DNA from: Verrucosispora sp. WMMD573
GTDB taxonomy: Bacteria > Actinomycetota > Actinomycetes > Mycobacteriales > Micromonosporaceae
Assembly (NCBI RefSeq): GCF_027497175.1
Contig: NZ_CP114901.1
Coordinates: 5,394,001-5,458,000, forward strand
DNA: 64,000 nucleotides
Reading direction: 5' to 3'
Below are positions 8,340 through 17,198 of this stretch, one piece after another. Both the position numbers and the translations under genes were made by a program. The notes under the pieces are model-generated. The model saw only the letters and a program-made list of their open reading frames with translations, was not told the origin of the DNA and searched no databases. Within the stretch, counting starts at the first letter, position 1; every line of letters begins with the position of its first letter.

Positions 8340-9521
8340 TCAGGCACCCCAGCCCGCCTGCTGTCCACCGACCCGCTCGGCGCTGACCCGCTCCAGGTAC
8401 CCGGACCGCTTGTAGGCCGCGACCGGATCCGGGTCCAGACCCACCTCCTCGCGCAGGTCGCGCAACAATGGCCGCACGTCGGTGTTGTACGCGTCCATCA
8501 GCACGGCGTTGGCCTCCAGCACGTCACCGCTGCGCTGGGCAGCGGTCAACGCAGCGGTGTCCACCAGCAGCGCCTTGGCGGTCGCCTCCTGGACGTTGAG
8601 CACCGACCGGATGACCGCCTGCACCTTCGGCTCGATGTTGTGGCACTGGTCGAGCATGAACGCGATGCCGTAGGACGGACGCAGCGCGTCGGCCTGGACG
8701 ATCTCGTGCATGATCCGGAACAGTTGGAACGGGTCCGCCGAGCCCACCATCAGGTCGTCGTCGGCGTAGAACCGCGAGTTGAAGTCGAAGGCGCCCAGCT
8801 TCCCGACGCGCAGCAGGAAGGCCACGATGAACTCGATGTTCGTGCCCGGCGCGTGGTGGCCGGTGTCGATGACCACCTGCGCCCGCTCGCCCAGCTCCAC
8901 GCAGTGCGCGTACGCGGTGCCCCAGTCGGGCACGTCGGTCAGGTAGAACGCCGGCTCGAACAGCTTGTACTCCAGCAACAGGCGCTGATCACCGGTCAGC
9001 CGGTCGTACGCCTGCCGCAGCGCGTCGGCGAGCCGGTCCTGGCGCTCCCGAACGCTGTCCTGGCCCGGATAGTTGGTGCCGTCGGAGAACCAGAGCTTGA
9101 GATCACGCGAACCGGTGGCGTCCATCACGTCGACGCACTCCAGCAGGTGCCCGATCGCCTTGCGGCGCACCGCCGGGTCGGGATTGGTGACCGAGCCCAG
9201 CTTGTAGTCGTCGTCCTGGAACACGTTGGCGTTGATCGTGCCCAGCTCGACGCCCTGCTCCTTGGCATAGGCGGCCAGCGCGGCATAGTCGTCCACCCGG
9301 TCCCAGGGAATGTGCAGCGCCACGGTCGGTGCGACGCCGGTGAAGCGGTGCACGGTCGCCGCGTCCGCCACCTTCTCGTACGGGTCACGCGGCACTCCCG
9401 CCTGCGCGAACACCTTGAACCGGGTGCCCGAGTTGCCGTACGCCCAGGAGGGTGTCTCGATGCGCTGCTCCCGCAGGGCGTCGATGACCCGTCTGCGCGT
9501 GGCCGGATCGATCTCGGTCAT
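8340..9521 (-). CDS. rhaI: L-rhamnose isomerase
   Basis: A 393-residue TIM-barrel isomerase of the Pseudomonas stutzeri RhaI type, converting L-rhamnose to L-rhamnulose. Metal and substrate residues are visible in LLEYKLFEPAFY, VVIDTGHHAPGTNIE and GAFDFNSRFYADDDLMVG, and MLDQCHNIEPK near the C-terminal third. The ATG overlaps the rhaM stop as ATGA. It closes the rhaT-permeases-rhaS-rhaM-rhaI operon. Confidence 0.95.
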   Translation of the reverse strand: MTEIDPATRRRVIDALREQRIETPSWAYGNSGTRFKVFAQAGVPRDPYEKVADAATVHRFTGVAPTVALHIPWDRVDDYAALAAYAKEQGVELGTINANVFQDDDYKLGSVTNPDPAVRRKAIGHLLECVDVMDATGSRDLKLWFSDGTNYPGQDSVRERQDRLADALRQAYDRLTGDQRLLLEYKLFEPAFYLTDVPDWGTAYAHCVELGERAQVVIDTGHHAPGTNIEFIVAFLLRVGKLGAFDFNSRFYADDDLMVGSADPFQLFRIMHEIVQADALRPSYGIAFMLDQCHNIEPKVQAVIRSVLNVQEATAKALLVDTAALTAAQRSGDVLEANAVLMDAYNTDVRPLLRDLREEVGLDPDPVAAYKRSGYLERVSAERVGGQQAGWGA

Positions 9522-9859
9522 TGCTGTTCCCCCAGTTGCTCTTCCAGGTTGAAGATCTCGGTCAGGACGTCGAAACCCCGGTCGGGACGCCCGTCGGGCA
9601 GGTCGGCGAAGAACGGGGCCATCTCCGCCTGCCACCGCGCGTTGACCTCGGTCGCCTCCATCGCCGCCCGCGCGGCGTCGAGGTCCTCGGTCAGAAAACA
9701 ACCGACCAGCAGTCCGTCCTCACGGAGAAAGAGTGAATAGTCGTGCCAGCCCGCGCGCTTGAGCGCGGCGAGCATGTCGGGCCACACGGCGGCGTGGCGG
9801 CGCCGGTACTCCTCCAGCCGATCCGGCCTGACCTGAAGGGTGAAGCAGATCCGGCGCAC
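9518..9859 (-). CDS. rhaM: L-rhamnose mutarotase
   Basis: A 113-residue RhaM/RhaU protein (dimeric alpha/beta barrel) that interconverts alpha- and beta-L-rhamnose before isomerisation. It shows the family pattern: RICFTLQVRPDRLEEYRRRHAAVWPDML, the GWHDYSLFL strand, and the C-terminal LTEIFNLE. The GTG start has TAGGTG six bases upstream. It is coupled to rhaI downstream and follows rhaS. Confidence 0.93.
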   Translation of the reverse strand: MRRICFTLQVRPDRLEEYRRRHAAVWPDMLAALKRAGWHDYSLFLREDGLLVGCFLTEDLDAARAAMEATEVNARWQAEMAPFFADLPDGRPDRGFDVLTEIFNLEEQLGEQQ

Positions 9860-9878
9860 ACCACACCTACCCGTGAGC

Positions 9879-10940
9879 CTAGAAGTTGAACTCGTCGATG
9901 TTGTCGGCGTTGAACTCGAACGGGTCGCCCAGCAGGATCTCGCCGTTCGCACCGACGGTGTACTCGCCGAGCTTGCCGGCGGTGAAGGTCTCGCCCTCCT
10001 TACCGGTGATGATCCCGGAGGCCAGCGCCCCGCCCGCGTACGCGGCGAGGTAGCCGAGGTCCGCCGGGTTCCACAGGGCGAAGGACTTGACCGTGCCGTC
10101 CTTGACGTACTCGCGCATCTGGTTCGGGGTGCCGAGGCCGGTCAGCTGCACCTTGCCCTTGTAGGACGAGCCGGACAGGTAGCGGGCCGCAGCGGCGATA
10201 CCCACCGTGGTCGGAGAGATGATGCCCTTGAGGTTGGGGTACTTCGACAGCAGGCCCTGCGCCTCCTGGAAGGACTTCTCGTCCTGGTCGTCGCCGTAGA
10301 CCGTGGCGACCAGCGTGAGCTTGCTGTACTCCGGCTTCGCCAGCTCGGTCTTCATCAGCTCGATCCACGCGTTCTGGTTGGTGGCGTTCGCCGTCGCCGA
10401 GAGAATCGCGATCTCGCCACCGTCCGGACCGACCGCCTCGGAGATCAGCTTGATCTGCGTCTGGGCGATGCCTTCGGCGCTGGCCTGGTTGACGAACGCG
10501 TCGCGGCACTCCGGCTTGGTGTCCGAGTCGTAGGTGATGACCTTCGCACCGGCGGCCTTCGCCTCGGTCAGCGAGCCGCAGACCGCGTCCTGGTCGTTCG
10601 CCGCGATGATGATGACGTCGGTGCCCTGCTGGGACAGGGTGTTGATGTAGGACACCTGGGCCGATGGGCTCGCCTCGGAGGGGCCGGTCTGGGCGTACTG
10701 GCCCTTGAACTCCTCGACCGCAGCCTTGCCGCCCTGGTTGTCGGAGGTCTCGAAGTACGGGTTGTTTACCTGCTTGGGCAGGAAGGTGACCTTGAGCCCC
10801 TCCTTGATCGTGCCGGAGGCGTTGCCGGTGTCACCGGTGCCGGGGTCGGTGCCGCCGGTGTCCTCGGCGCAGGCGCCGAGGGTGAGGGCCACGGCCGCCA
10901 GGACTGCGGTCGCGACAACCCGGGTACGTCTGATGATCAT
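9879..10940 (-). CDS. rhaS: Rhamnose ABC transporter substrate-binding lipoprotein
   Basis: A 353-residue periplasmic-binding protein of the ribose/rhamnose class (Peripla_BP_4). The N-terminus is a lipoprotein signal with lipobox LGAC at about residues 21-24. The mature part begins with KVTFLPKQVNNPYF and contains DVIIIAANDQDAVC and the GIISPTTVGIAAAARYL hinge region. The ATG at 10940 has AAAGGA eight bases upstream and overlaps the permease stop. It delivers L-rhamnose to the two permeases encoded upstream. Confidence 0.93.
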   Translation of the reverse strand: MIIRRTRVVATAVLAAVALTLGACAEDTGGTDPGTGDTGNASGTIKEGLKVTFLPKQVNNPYFETSDNQGGKAAVEEFKGQYAQTGPSEASPSAQVSYINTLSQQGTDVIIIAANDQDAVCGSLTEAKAAGAKVITYDSDTKPECRDAFVNQASAEGIAQTQIKLISEAVGPDGGEIAILSATANATNQNAWIELMKTELAKPEYSKLTLVATVYGDDQDEKSFQEAQGLLSKYPNLKGIISPTTVGIAAAARYLSGSSYKGKVQLTGLGTPNQMREYVKDGTVKSFALWNPADLGYLAAYAGGALASGIITGKEGETFTAGKLGEYTVGANGEILLGDPFEFNADNIDEFNF

Positions 10941-11989
10941 GACGAGGTCCTTTCGAGGTTGGTGGTGACGGGTCGGCGACGACGGAGCCGCTCGCGCGCC
11001 ATCCGCACGACGTTCGGTCCGACCACGGAGAGGATGAGCAGGGTGCCGGTGACGATGGTCAGCGTGTTCGCCGGCACGTTGGCCAGTTGCAACGCGTTGC
11101 GGAGCACGCCGAGCAGGGCCACCGCCGCGAGCACACCGACCAGACCGCCCCGACCGCCGAAGATGGAGACGCCGCCGAGAAGCACGGCCGCCACCACCGC
11201 CAGCTCCAGGCCGGTCGCGTTGTCGGCGCGGGCGCTGGCGAAACGGAACGTCCAGAACACCCCGGCCAGGGACGCCATGGCACCGGTGGCGACGAACAGC
11301 CAGAACTTGGTGCGCAGCACCGAGATGCCGCTGAAGGTGGCGGCCTCGGCGTTGTTGCCGATCGCGTAGAGGGAGCGGCCGATCGGAGTGGCGTACAGCA
11401 GCACGCCGAAGACGACGGCCAGAGCGGCCAGGACCAACACGAACCACGGAATGACCGTGCCCGGGATGGGGGCGATCGCGTTCTGGGTCCAGGTCGGCGG
11501 GTAGTCGGCGATCGCGCGGTCACCGAGCACGACGTACGCCAGGCCACGGTAGAGCGCCAGCGTGCCGATGGTGACCGCCAGTGACGGCAAACCGAACACG
11601 GTGATGAAGACGCCGTTGACCGCGCCGAGCACGGCGCCGAGCAGCAGGCTCAGCACGATGAGCAGCGGCAGGGACGTGACGCCGAGGTACCACAGCTGAC
11701 CGAGCACCGAGCAGGTGAGCCCCACCGTGCTGGCCACCGAGAGGTCGATCTCGCCGGTGATGATGACAAGCGTCATGGGCAGGGCGATCAGCGCGATCGG
11801 GATGGCCTCCAGTACCAGGAACCGGTAGAAGCGGGGGCTGCCGACACCCTCGATCGTGGCAGTGGCGACGAGCACCACCACGATCAGCGCGACGATGAGG
11901 ATGGCGTCCCACGAGCCGAACAGTCGACGCCAGGCGGGCGGCCCCGCCGTCGCGGTGCCCGTCGGGGCGGCCATGGTGTCAGTTGCCAC
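10937..11989 (-). CDS. rhaQ: Rhamnose ABC transporter permease (second)
   Basis: A 350-residue inner-membrane permease of the BPD_transp_2 (ribose/xylose) family with about eight to ten hydrophobic segments, TGEIDLSVAS (the conserved loop after the early helices) and LLGGVSIFGGRGG near the C-terminus. The GTG at 11989 was chosen because GGAGG lies eight bases upstream; the in-frame ATG at 11974 has no ribosome site. It overlaps both neighbours. Assignment of P versus Q between the two permeases is arbitrary. Confidence 0.9.
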   Translation of the reverse strand: MATDTMAAPTGTATAGPPAWRRLFGSWDAILIVALIVVVLVATATIEGVGSPRFYRFLVLEAIPIALIALPMTLVIITGEIDLSVASTVGLTCSVLGQLWYLGVTSLPLLIVLSLLLGAVLGAVNGVFITVFGLPSLAVTIGTLALYRGLAYVVLGDRAIADYPPTWTQNAIAPIPGTVIPWFVLVLAALAVVFGVLLYATPIGRSLYAIGNNAEAATFSGISVLRTKFWLFVATGAMASLAGVFWTFRFASARADNATGLELAVVAAVLLGGVSIFGGRGGLVGVLAAVALLGVLRNALQLANVPANTLTIVTGTLLILSVVGPNVVRMARERLRRRRPVTTNLERTSS

Positions 11990-13034
11990 GGGTGTTGCCT
12001 CCTCGCAGACGGCGTGCCATGCGGACGGCGAGCGCCCGGTCCAGCCCGATGGCGGCCAGGATGAGTGCGCCGACGGCGGCGCGCTGCCAGAACGGGTTGA
12101 CCCCCAGTACGGGCAGGGCGCTTCCGATGGTGGTGAGCAGGACGGCGCCGAGCGCTGCGCCGTACACCGAACCGCTGCCACCGAAGATCGCGACGCCGCC
12201 GACCACCACGGCCGCGACCACGTTGAGTTCCAGGCCGAGGCCGGCGTTCGCGTCGATGGTGCCGAAGCGGGCCGCGTAGAGCACACCGGCGAGCCCGGCG
12301 AGCGCGCCGCTCGCCACGAAGGCGATGAACACCCGTCTACCCACCGCGATACCGGAGAGCCGCGCCGCGTCGGGGTCGGAGCCGATCGCGTACAGCTCGC
12401 GACCGCTGCGGTAGTTCTTCAACAGGTAGCCGGCGACGACGAGCACGGCGACCGCGAAGAGAGCCAGCACCGGCACGCCGAGGACGGTGGCGTTGCCCAT
12501 CCTCAGGAAGTCGCGCGGCATGTCGGCGGCGTTGATCTGCCGTCCGGTGGCCCAGGTGTGGTCGAGTCCCCGGAACACGTACAGCGTGCCGAGGGTCACC
12601 ACCAGGGCCGGCACCCGAGCCGCGGCGATCAGGGCGCCGTTGACCGCGCCGCAGGCCGCGCCGAGCGCGGCGCCGATTCCGATGGCGAGCGGGATGGGCA
12701 GCCCGGGGTTGTCGACGAAGAGCACGCCGGTGGCGAACGCGGACAGCCCGAGAATCGACCCGACCGACAGGTCGACGTTCCGGGTGATGATGACGATCGC
12801 CTGCCCGACCGCGAGGATCGCCAGGATGGTCGAGCTGAGCAGCAGGTCCTTGATGTTCTGTGCGGACAGGAACCGCTGGTTCACGCCGAAGGTCACCGCG
12901 ACCAGGAGCACCAGCGCGAGCAGGATGCCCAGCTCACGGACGACGAACAGTCGGTGCGCCGAACGGGCGCCCGACTGTGGGCCGGGTCCGCCCGCCGTGG
13001 TGGCGTGCGCTTGGCGTACGTCTGCGGTGGTCAT
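11979..13034 (-). CDS. rhaP: Rhamnose ABC transporter permease (first)
   Basis: A 351-residue permease paralogous to the next gene, with [35 protein letters not shown] and [16 protein letters not shown] marking the ribose-type permease family. Its ATG overlaps the rhaT stop (ATGA). With its partner it forms the membrane channel of the rhamnose importer. Confidence 0.9.
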   Translation of the reverse strand: MTTADVRQAHATTAGGPGPQSGARSAHRLFVVRELGILLALVLLVAVTFGVNQRFLSAQNIKDLLLSSTILAILAVGQAIVIITRNVDLSVGSILGLSAFATGVLFVDNPGLPIPLAIGIGAALGAACGAVNGALIAAARVPALVVTLGTLYVFRGLDHTWATGRQINAADMPRDFLRMGNATVLGVPVLALFAVAVLVVAGYLLKNYRSGRELYAIGSDPDAARLSGIAVGRRVFIAFVASGALAGLAGVLYAARFGTIDANAGLGLELNVVAAVVVGGVAIFGGSGSVYGAALGAVLLTTIGSALPVLGVNPFWQRAAVGALILAAIGLDRALAVRMARRLRGGNTRGN

Positions 13035-14530
13035 GCGGCGGCCTCCCGCTGTCCGGTCGCGGCGAACATGACGCTCTCCTCATCGGCCTGATGACGCGGG
13101 ATGTCGGCGACCAGGCGGCCCTCGTGCATGACGAGCACCCGATCGGCCATGCCGAGCACCTCCGGCAGCTCACTGGAGATCATCAGCACCGCCACTCCCT
13201 CGGCGGCGAGCTGGGAGAGCAGCCGGTGCACCTCGGACTTGGTGCCGACATCGATGCCCCGGGTCGGTTCGTCGATCATGAGCACCCGTGGCTCGGTGGA
13301 CAGCCACTTGGCCAGCACCACCTTCTGCTGATTGCCGCCGGAGAGGGTGGAGACCGGGTCGCTGTTGCGGGCGGCCTTGACCTGCAACCGGCGGGCCCAG
13401 TCCGCGGTCGATCGCCGCTCGCTGCCGCCGAACAGCAGCCCCAGCCGGCTCAGCGCCCACCGACGCGGCAGCGTGGCGTTGCGTTCGATCGACAGCTCCA
13501 TCACCAGGCCCTGCTGGCGGCGGTCCTCCGGTACGAGGGCCAGCCCGGCGGCGATCGCCGCCGGCGGGTCGCCGGGCCGTAGCCGCCGACCGTCGACGCG
13601 GACCTCACCGGCGTCGTAGCGGTCGACGCCGAAGATCGCCCGGGCAACCTCGCTGCGTCCCGCGCCGACCAGCCCGGCGAGCGCCACGATCTCGCCGCCA
13701 CGCACGGTGAACGAGATGTCGTCGAAGTAGCCGTGCCGGGTCAGCCCGTCGATCTCCAGGCGGACCTCGCCCGGCTCGGTGTCCGTCTTCGGGAACAGCG
13801 AGGAGATGTCGCGGCCGACCATGGTCCGCACCACACCGTCGACGGTCAGCTCACCGATCTCGTCCGTGGCGATCCAACGGCCGTCGCGCATCACGGTGAC
13901 CCGCTGGCAGAGGGCGAACACCTCGTCGAAACGGTGCGAGATGAACAGCACCGCCGCGCCGTTCTCCCGCAGCGTGCGGACCACGGCGAAGAGTCGCTCG
14001 ACCTCGACACCGGAGAGCGCCGCCGTCGGTTCGTCCATCACCAGCACCCGGGCGTCGAAGGAGAGCGCCTTGGCGATCTCCACCAGCTGCTGGTCGGCGA
14101 TGGACAGACCACGGGCGGGCCGGTCCGGGTCGATCCCGACGCCGAGCCGCGTGAACAGCTCGTTGGTACGCGCCCGCATGGCCGCGGCGTCGATGCGGCG
14201 CAGCCCCTTGCGGGGCTGCCGGCCCATGAAGATGTTCTCCGCGACCGACAGATCAGGAAAGAGGGTCGGTTCCTGGTAGATCACGGCGATGCCCGCAGCC
14301 CGAGCGTCGGCCGGGTTGCCGAAGGTGACCGGCTCCCCGGCGAGCAGCATCCGGCCCGCGTCCGGCCCGTGCACACCGGCCAGGATCTTCACCAGGGTGG
14401 ACTTGCCGGCGCCGTTCTCACCGACCAGGGCGTGCGCCTCACCGGCGAACAACTCCAGTCGGGCGTCGCGTAACGCGGCGACGGCTCCGAACGACTTGTC
14501 CACACCCTCCAGTGCCAAGACCGGAAGCAC
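13031..14530 (-). CDS. rhaT: Rhamnose ABC transporter ATPase, two ATP-binding domains
   Basis: A 499-residue CUT2-type ATPase with duplicated nucleotide-binding domains. Domain 1 has Walker [10 protein letters not shown], a signature region [18 protein letters not shown] and Walker [12 protein letters not shown]. Domain 2 has [31 protein letters not shown] and [12 protein letters not shown], the usual degenerate-second-site layout. It starts at a GTG behind a strong AAGGAGG and is the first gene of the transporter operon, under the 18-bp palindromic operator. Confidence 0.95.
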   Translation of the reverse strand: MLPVLALEGVDKSFGAVAALRDARLELFAGEAHALVGENGAGKSTLVKILAGVHGPDAGRMLLAGEPVTFGNPADARAAGIAVIYQEPTLFPDLSVAENIFMGRQPRKGLRRIDAAAMRARTNELFTRLGVGIDPDRPARGLSIADQQLVEIAKALSFDARVLVMDEPTAALSGVEVERLFAVVRTLRENGAAVLFISHRFDEVFALCQRVTVMRDGRWIATDEIGELTVDGVVRTMVGRDISSLFPKTDTEPGEVRLEIDGLTRHGYFDDISFTVRGGEIVALAGLVGAGRSEVARAIFGVDRYDAGEVRVDGRRLRPGDPPAAIAAGLALVPEDRRQQGLVMELSIERNATLPRRWALSRLGLLFGGSERRSTADWARRLQVKAARNSDPVSTLSGGNQQKVVLAKWLSTEPRVLMIDEPTRGIDVGTKSEVHRLLSQLAAEGVAVLMISSELPEVLGMADRVLVMHEGRLVADIPRHQADEESVMFAATGQREAAA

Positions 14531-14558
14531 CTGGCCTCCTTCGCAGCTCCACGTGATC

Positions 14559-14614
14559 CAATGAAACGTTTCATTGCTGTGCCGACTGTAGGTGTGGCCT
14601 CAGGCACAGGTCAA
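14559..14614 (-). promoter_or_regulatory. rhaT operon promoter and 18-bp perfect operator palindrome
   Basis: On the minus strand TTGACC (14609-14614) and TACAGT (14585-14590) are 18 bp apart. Eight bases further is CAATGAAACGTTTCATTG (14559-14576), a perfect 18-bp palindrome and the best operator in the window. It lies 29 bp before the rhaT GTG, covering the probable transcription start. Confidence 0.75.
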
Positions 14615-14725
14615 GGGTTTCCGGCCGGTTACCGAGTTGTTATCCGGCGACCCTCTTGACCCCCGAACCCGCCCTTCACCTGGCAGTTCCTCTTGCCGAG
14701 CGGGTGCCGGCGCGGGTTGGATGAA

Positions 14726-14750
14726 TGAAACGTTATACAAGCGATAGACT
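14726..14750 (+). promoter_or_regulatory. Degenerate operator and -10 region before the first lacI gene
   Basis: TGAAACGTTATA (14726-14737) matches one arm of the regulon operator fully and the other partly. It overlaps a TATACA (14734-14739) and precedes a TAGACT (14745-14750), either of which could be the -10 of the divergent lacI gene. This suggests weak autoregulation. Confidence 0.5.
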
Positions 14751-14835
14751 TCCCCCGATCGGGGCGGGCCCGACAGCCCAGCCTGGTCCCGGGGGCCCGA
14801 CCACCCACCACAGGCACGACACCGCCGAGGGAGCC

Positions 14836-15858
14836 ATGGCTACGGCAAGCATCAAGGAGGTCGCGCGGCACGCCGGCGTGTCCCTGGGCACCGTCAGCAA
14901 CGTGCTCAACCGGCCGAACACGGTCGCGCCGGCCACCCGACAACGGGTCCTCGACGCCATCGCCGAACTCGGCTACGTCCGTAACGACTCCGCCCGCCAG
15001 CTCCGCGCCGGGCAGAGCCGCACCGTGGCGATCGTCGTGCTCGACGTCGCCAACCCGTTCTTCACCGACGTGGTCCACGGCGCCGAGCAGGTCATCGAGG
15101 AGGCCGGCGCCATGCTCATCGTCTGCAACAGCGGTGAGGACAGCGCCCGGGAACGCCGGCACCTCGAACTGCTGGAGGAGCAGCGGGTGCGTGGCGTACT
15201 CATCACCCCCGTCGCGCACGGCCTGCAGCCCAACCTGGAACGCCTGCACAGCCGTGGCATCCCGGTGGTGCTGGTGGACCGCGGATCGGGGCAGGCCAGT
15301 CGCTGCTCCGTGGCCGTGGATGACCTCCTCGGCGGTCGGCTGGCCATGGAGCACCTGCTGGATCAGGGGCACCGTCGCATCGCGTACGCCGGCGGGCCCT
15401 TCTCCATCCCTCAGGTGGCCGACCGGCACGCCGGCGCCGCCGCGGCACTGTCCGAGCGGGACGGCGACGCCGAGCTGCGGGTGGCCACGACGAGCAGCCT
15501 GACCGTGGGCGGCGGCCGACGTGCCGCCGAGGAGCTGCTGGCGCTGCCCGCCGGACCCCGACCCACCGCCGTGATCTGCGCCAACGATCTGATCGCCCTC
15601 GGTGTCCTCCAACAGCTGACCGAACGCGGGCTGCGGGTGCCCGACGACGTCGCGATCGTCGGGTACGACGACATCGAGTTCGCCGGTGCGGCGGCGGTGC
15701 CCCTGTCGTCGGTGCGCCAACCCCGCGAGCAACTGGGCCGCACCGCCGCACTGCTGCTGCTGGAGGAGGCCGAGGGGGGCCTCGCCCACCGCCATCGGCA
15801 CGTCGTCTTCCAGCCCGAACTGGTCGTGCGGCGCTCCAGCGACCACCGCCGCGACTGA
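14836..15858 (+). CDS. LacI-family transcriptional repressor of the rhamnose regulon (first LacI)
   Basis: A 340-residue regulator. The N-terminal HTH reads SIKEVARHAGVSLGTVSNVL with the LacI hinge helix around residues 50-56. The rest is a periplasmic-binding-like effector domain with VAIVVLDVANPFFTDVV and ICANDLIALGVLQQL. The ATG follows GAGGGAG. It is divergent from the rhamnose transporter and next to the 18-bp operator, so it is the best candidate to bind TGAAACGTTTCA and respond to rhamnose or an intermediate; binding is inferred. Confidence 0.9.
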   Translation: MATASIKEVARHAGVSLGTVSNVLNRPNTVAPATRQRVLDAIAELGYVRNDSARQLRAGQSRTVAIVVLDVANPFFTDVVHGAEQVIEEAGAMLIVCNSGEDSARERRHLELLEEQRVRGVLITPVAHGLQPNLERLHSRGIPVVLVDRGSGQASRCSVAVDDLLGGRLAMEHLLDQGHRRIAYAGGPFSIPQVADRHAGAAAALSERDGDAELRVATTSSLTVGGGRRAAEELLALPAGPRPTAVICANDLIALGVLQQLTERGLRVPDDVAIVGYDDIEFAGAAAVPLSSVRQPREQLGRTAALLLLEEAEGGLAHRHRHVVFQPELVVRRSSDHRRD

Positions 15859-15865
15859 CGTCCAC

Positions 15866-17071
15866 TCACCCTGCCGGGTCCAGCCGGCCCGTCTCGGCCA
15901 CCTTGGCGAAGGCGTACGCGCTCGGCTTGGCGATCCGGGCGAAGTCGTCGTCGTGGTCGACGGCGATCAGGCCGAACTTCGGCCGGTAGCCCTCACTCCA
16001 CTCGAAGTTGTCAAAGGCCGACCAGTGCAGATACCCGCGTACGTCGACACCCTCGGCCATGGCCTGGGCCACGGCAGCGAGGTGCGCGTGCAGGTAGTCG
16101 ACCCGCTCGGTGTCGTCCTCGGTGGCGACCCCGTTCTCCGTCACGTAGAGCGGCAGACCGGTCCGGGCGGCCCGGTGCAGGATCTGCCGCAGACCGTCGG
16201 GATGTACGGCCCAGCCCATCTGGGTCCGACGAAAGCCGGCCGGCGGATCACCGAACAGGGTGGGCGAGTTCGGATCCACCCACTGCTTACGGTAGTACTG
16301 CACGCCGAGGAAGTCGCCGCGATCCGCGCCGGTGAGCCCGTCGAGGTAACGATCGACGATCTCATGCCGCATGAGGCGGCACAGCCTCCGGCACGCCTCG
16401 TCGTCGCGGGCCGGCGCCAGCAGCGGCAGTTGGACCGCCAAGCCGACCCGTGATCGGTCCGATTCGGTACGCACCGCCCGTACCGCTGCGAAGTGGGCGT
16501 CGAGCAACCTCCCACCGACCCGCTTCCACAGCGTCTCGTCGGCGATGCCGGGCGGATGGTACGCCTCCAGGTAGCCGTGCAGGGCTACCATCTGCGGCTC
16601 GTTGATCGTGCACACGAAGGGCATCAGGTCACCCAGCTCCGCGCTGACGTACCGACAGTAACGGGCGAACACCGTCTCGGCCTCCGCCGCGAGCCAGCCA
16701 CCGGCGGCCGCGAACCAACGCGGCAGGGTGAAGTGGTGCAGGGTGACGAAGGCGGTCATGCCCGTGTCGGCCAGGGCGGTGAGCACCCGTCGGTAGTGCG
16801 CTGTCGCGGCGCGGCTGAACTCGCCGGGCGCCGGCTCGATCCGGGACCACTCCAGCGACAGCCGGTGCGCGTTGTGGCCCAGTGACCGCAACAGGGCGAA
16901 GTCCTGCGCGTAACGGTGGTAATGGTCGATGCCGTCGCCGGAGGACCAGCGTGCCGCGCTGCCGGGACGGTGCTCGAACTCCCACCAGTCGTTGTTGACG
17001 TTGCTTCCCTCGACCTGGTGGGCCGAGGTGGCGCTGCCCCACAGGAAGCCGGCCGGAAAGTCTGCGCCCAC
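15866..17071 (-). CDS. GH1 beta-glucosidase
   Basis: A 401-residue family 1 glycosidase with both catalytic glutamates: acid/base in CTINEP near residue 160 and nucleophile in YVTENG near residue 310. It has no signal peptide and acts in the cytoplasm. The GTG start has GAGGAGG upstream. It is the last gene of the importer/rhamnosidase operon, so it probably removes the glucose left after the GH78 enzyme takes rhamnose from imported rutinosides or neohesperidosides. It is shorter than many GH1 enzymes (about 450 residues). A diglycosidase activity cannot be excluded. Confidence 0.92.
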   Translation of the reverse strand: MGADFPAGFLWGSATSAHQVEGSNVNNDWWEFEHRPGSAARWSSGDGIDHYHRYAQDFALLRSLGHNAHRLSLEWSRIEPAPGEFSRAATAHYRRVLTALADTGMTAFVTLHHFTLPRWFAAAGGWLAAEAETVFARYCRYVSAELGDLMPFVCTINEPQMVALHGYLEAYHPPGIADETLWKRVGGRLLDAHFAAVRAVRTESDRSRVGLAVQLPLLAPARDDEACRRLCRLMRHEIVDRYLDGLTGADRGDFLGVQYYRKQWVDPNSPTLFGDPPAGFRRTQMGWAVHPDGLRQILHRAARTGLPLYVTENGVATEDDTERVDYLHAHLAAVAQAMAEGVDVRGYLHWSAFDNFEWSEGYRPKFGLIAVDHDDDFARIAKPSAYAFAKVAETGRLDPAG

Positions 17072-17114
17072 GAATGTTCCTCCTCGCCCAAGTGGCCACG
17101 AATGTTCAGGCGCC

Positions 17115-17146
17115 GCCGGCGCGCCTCCAGTCGGAGACGCGCCGGC
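17115..17146 (-). terminator. Intercistronic hairpin between the binding protein and GH1 genes
   Basis: Arms GCCGGCGCG (17115-17123) and CGCGCCGGC (17138-17146) pair perfectly over 9 bp, with CTCC/GGAG able to extend the stem inside the loop. It has no U-tract and sits in the 127-bp gap inside the operon, so it more likely stabilises the upstream mRNA or attenuates the GH1 gene than ends the transcript. Confidence 0.55.
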
Positions 17147-17198
17147 AAGCGGTCGGTCGATGCTCGTGTGGGTACCCGCGACGGCTCGCGGTCGCAGG

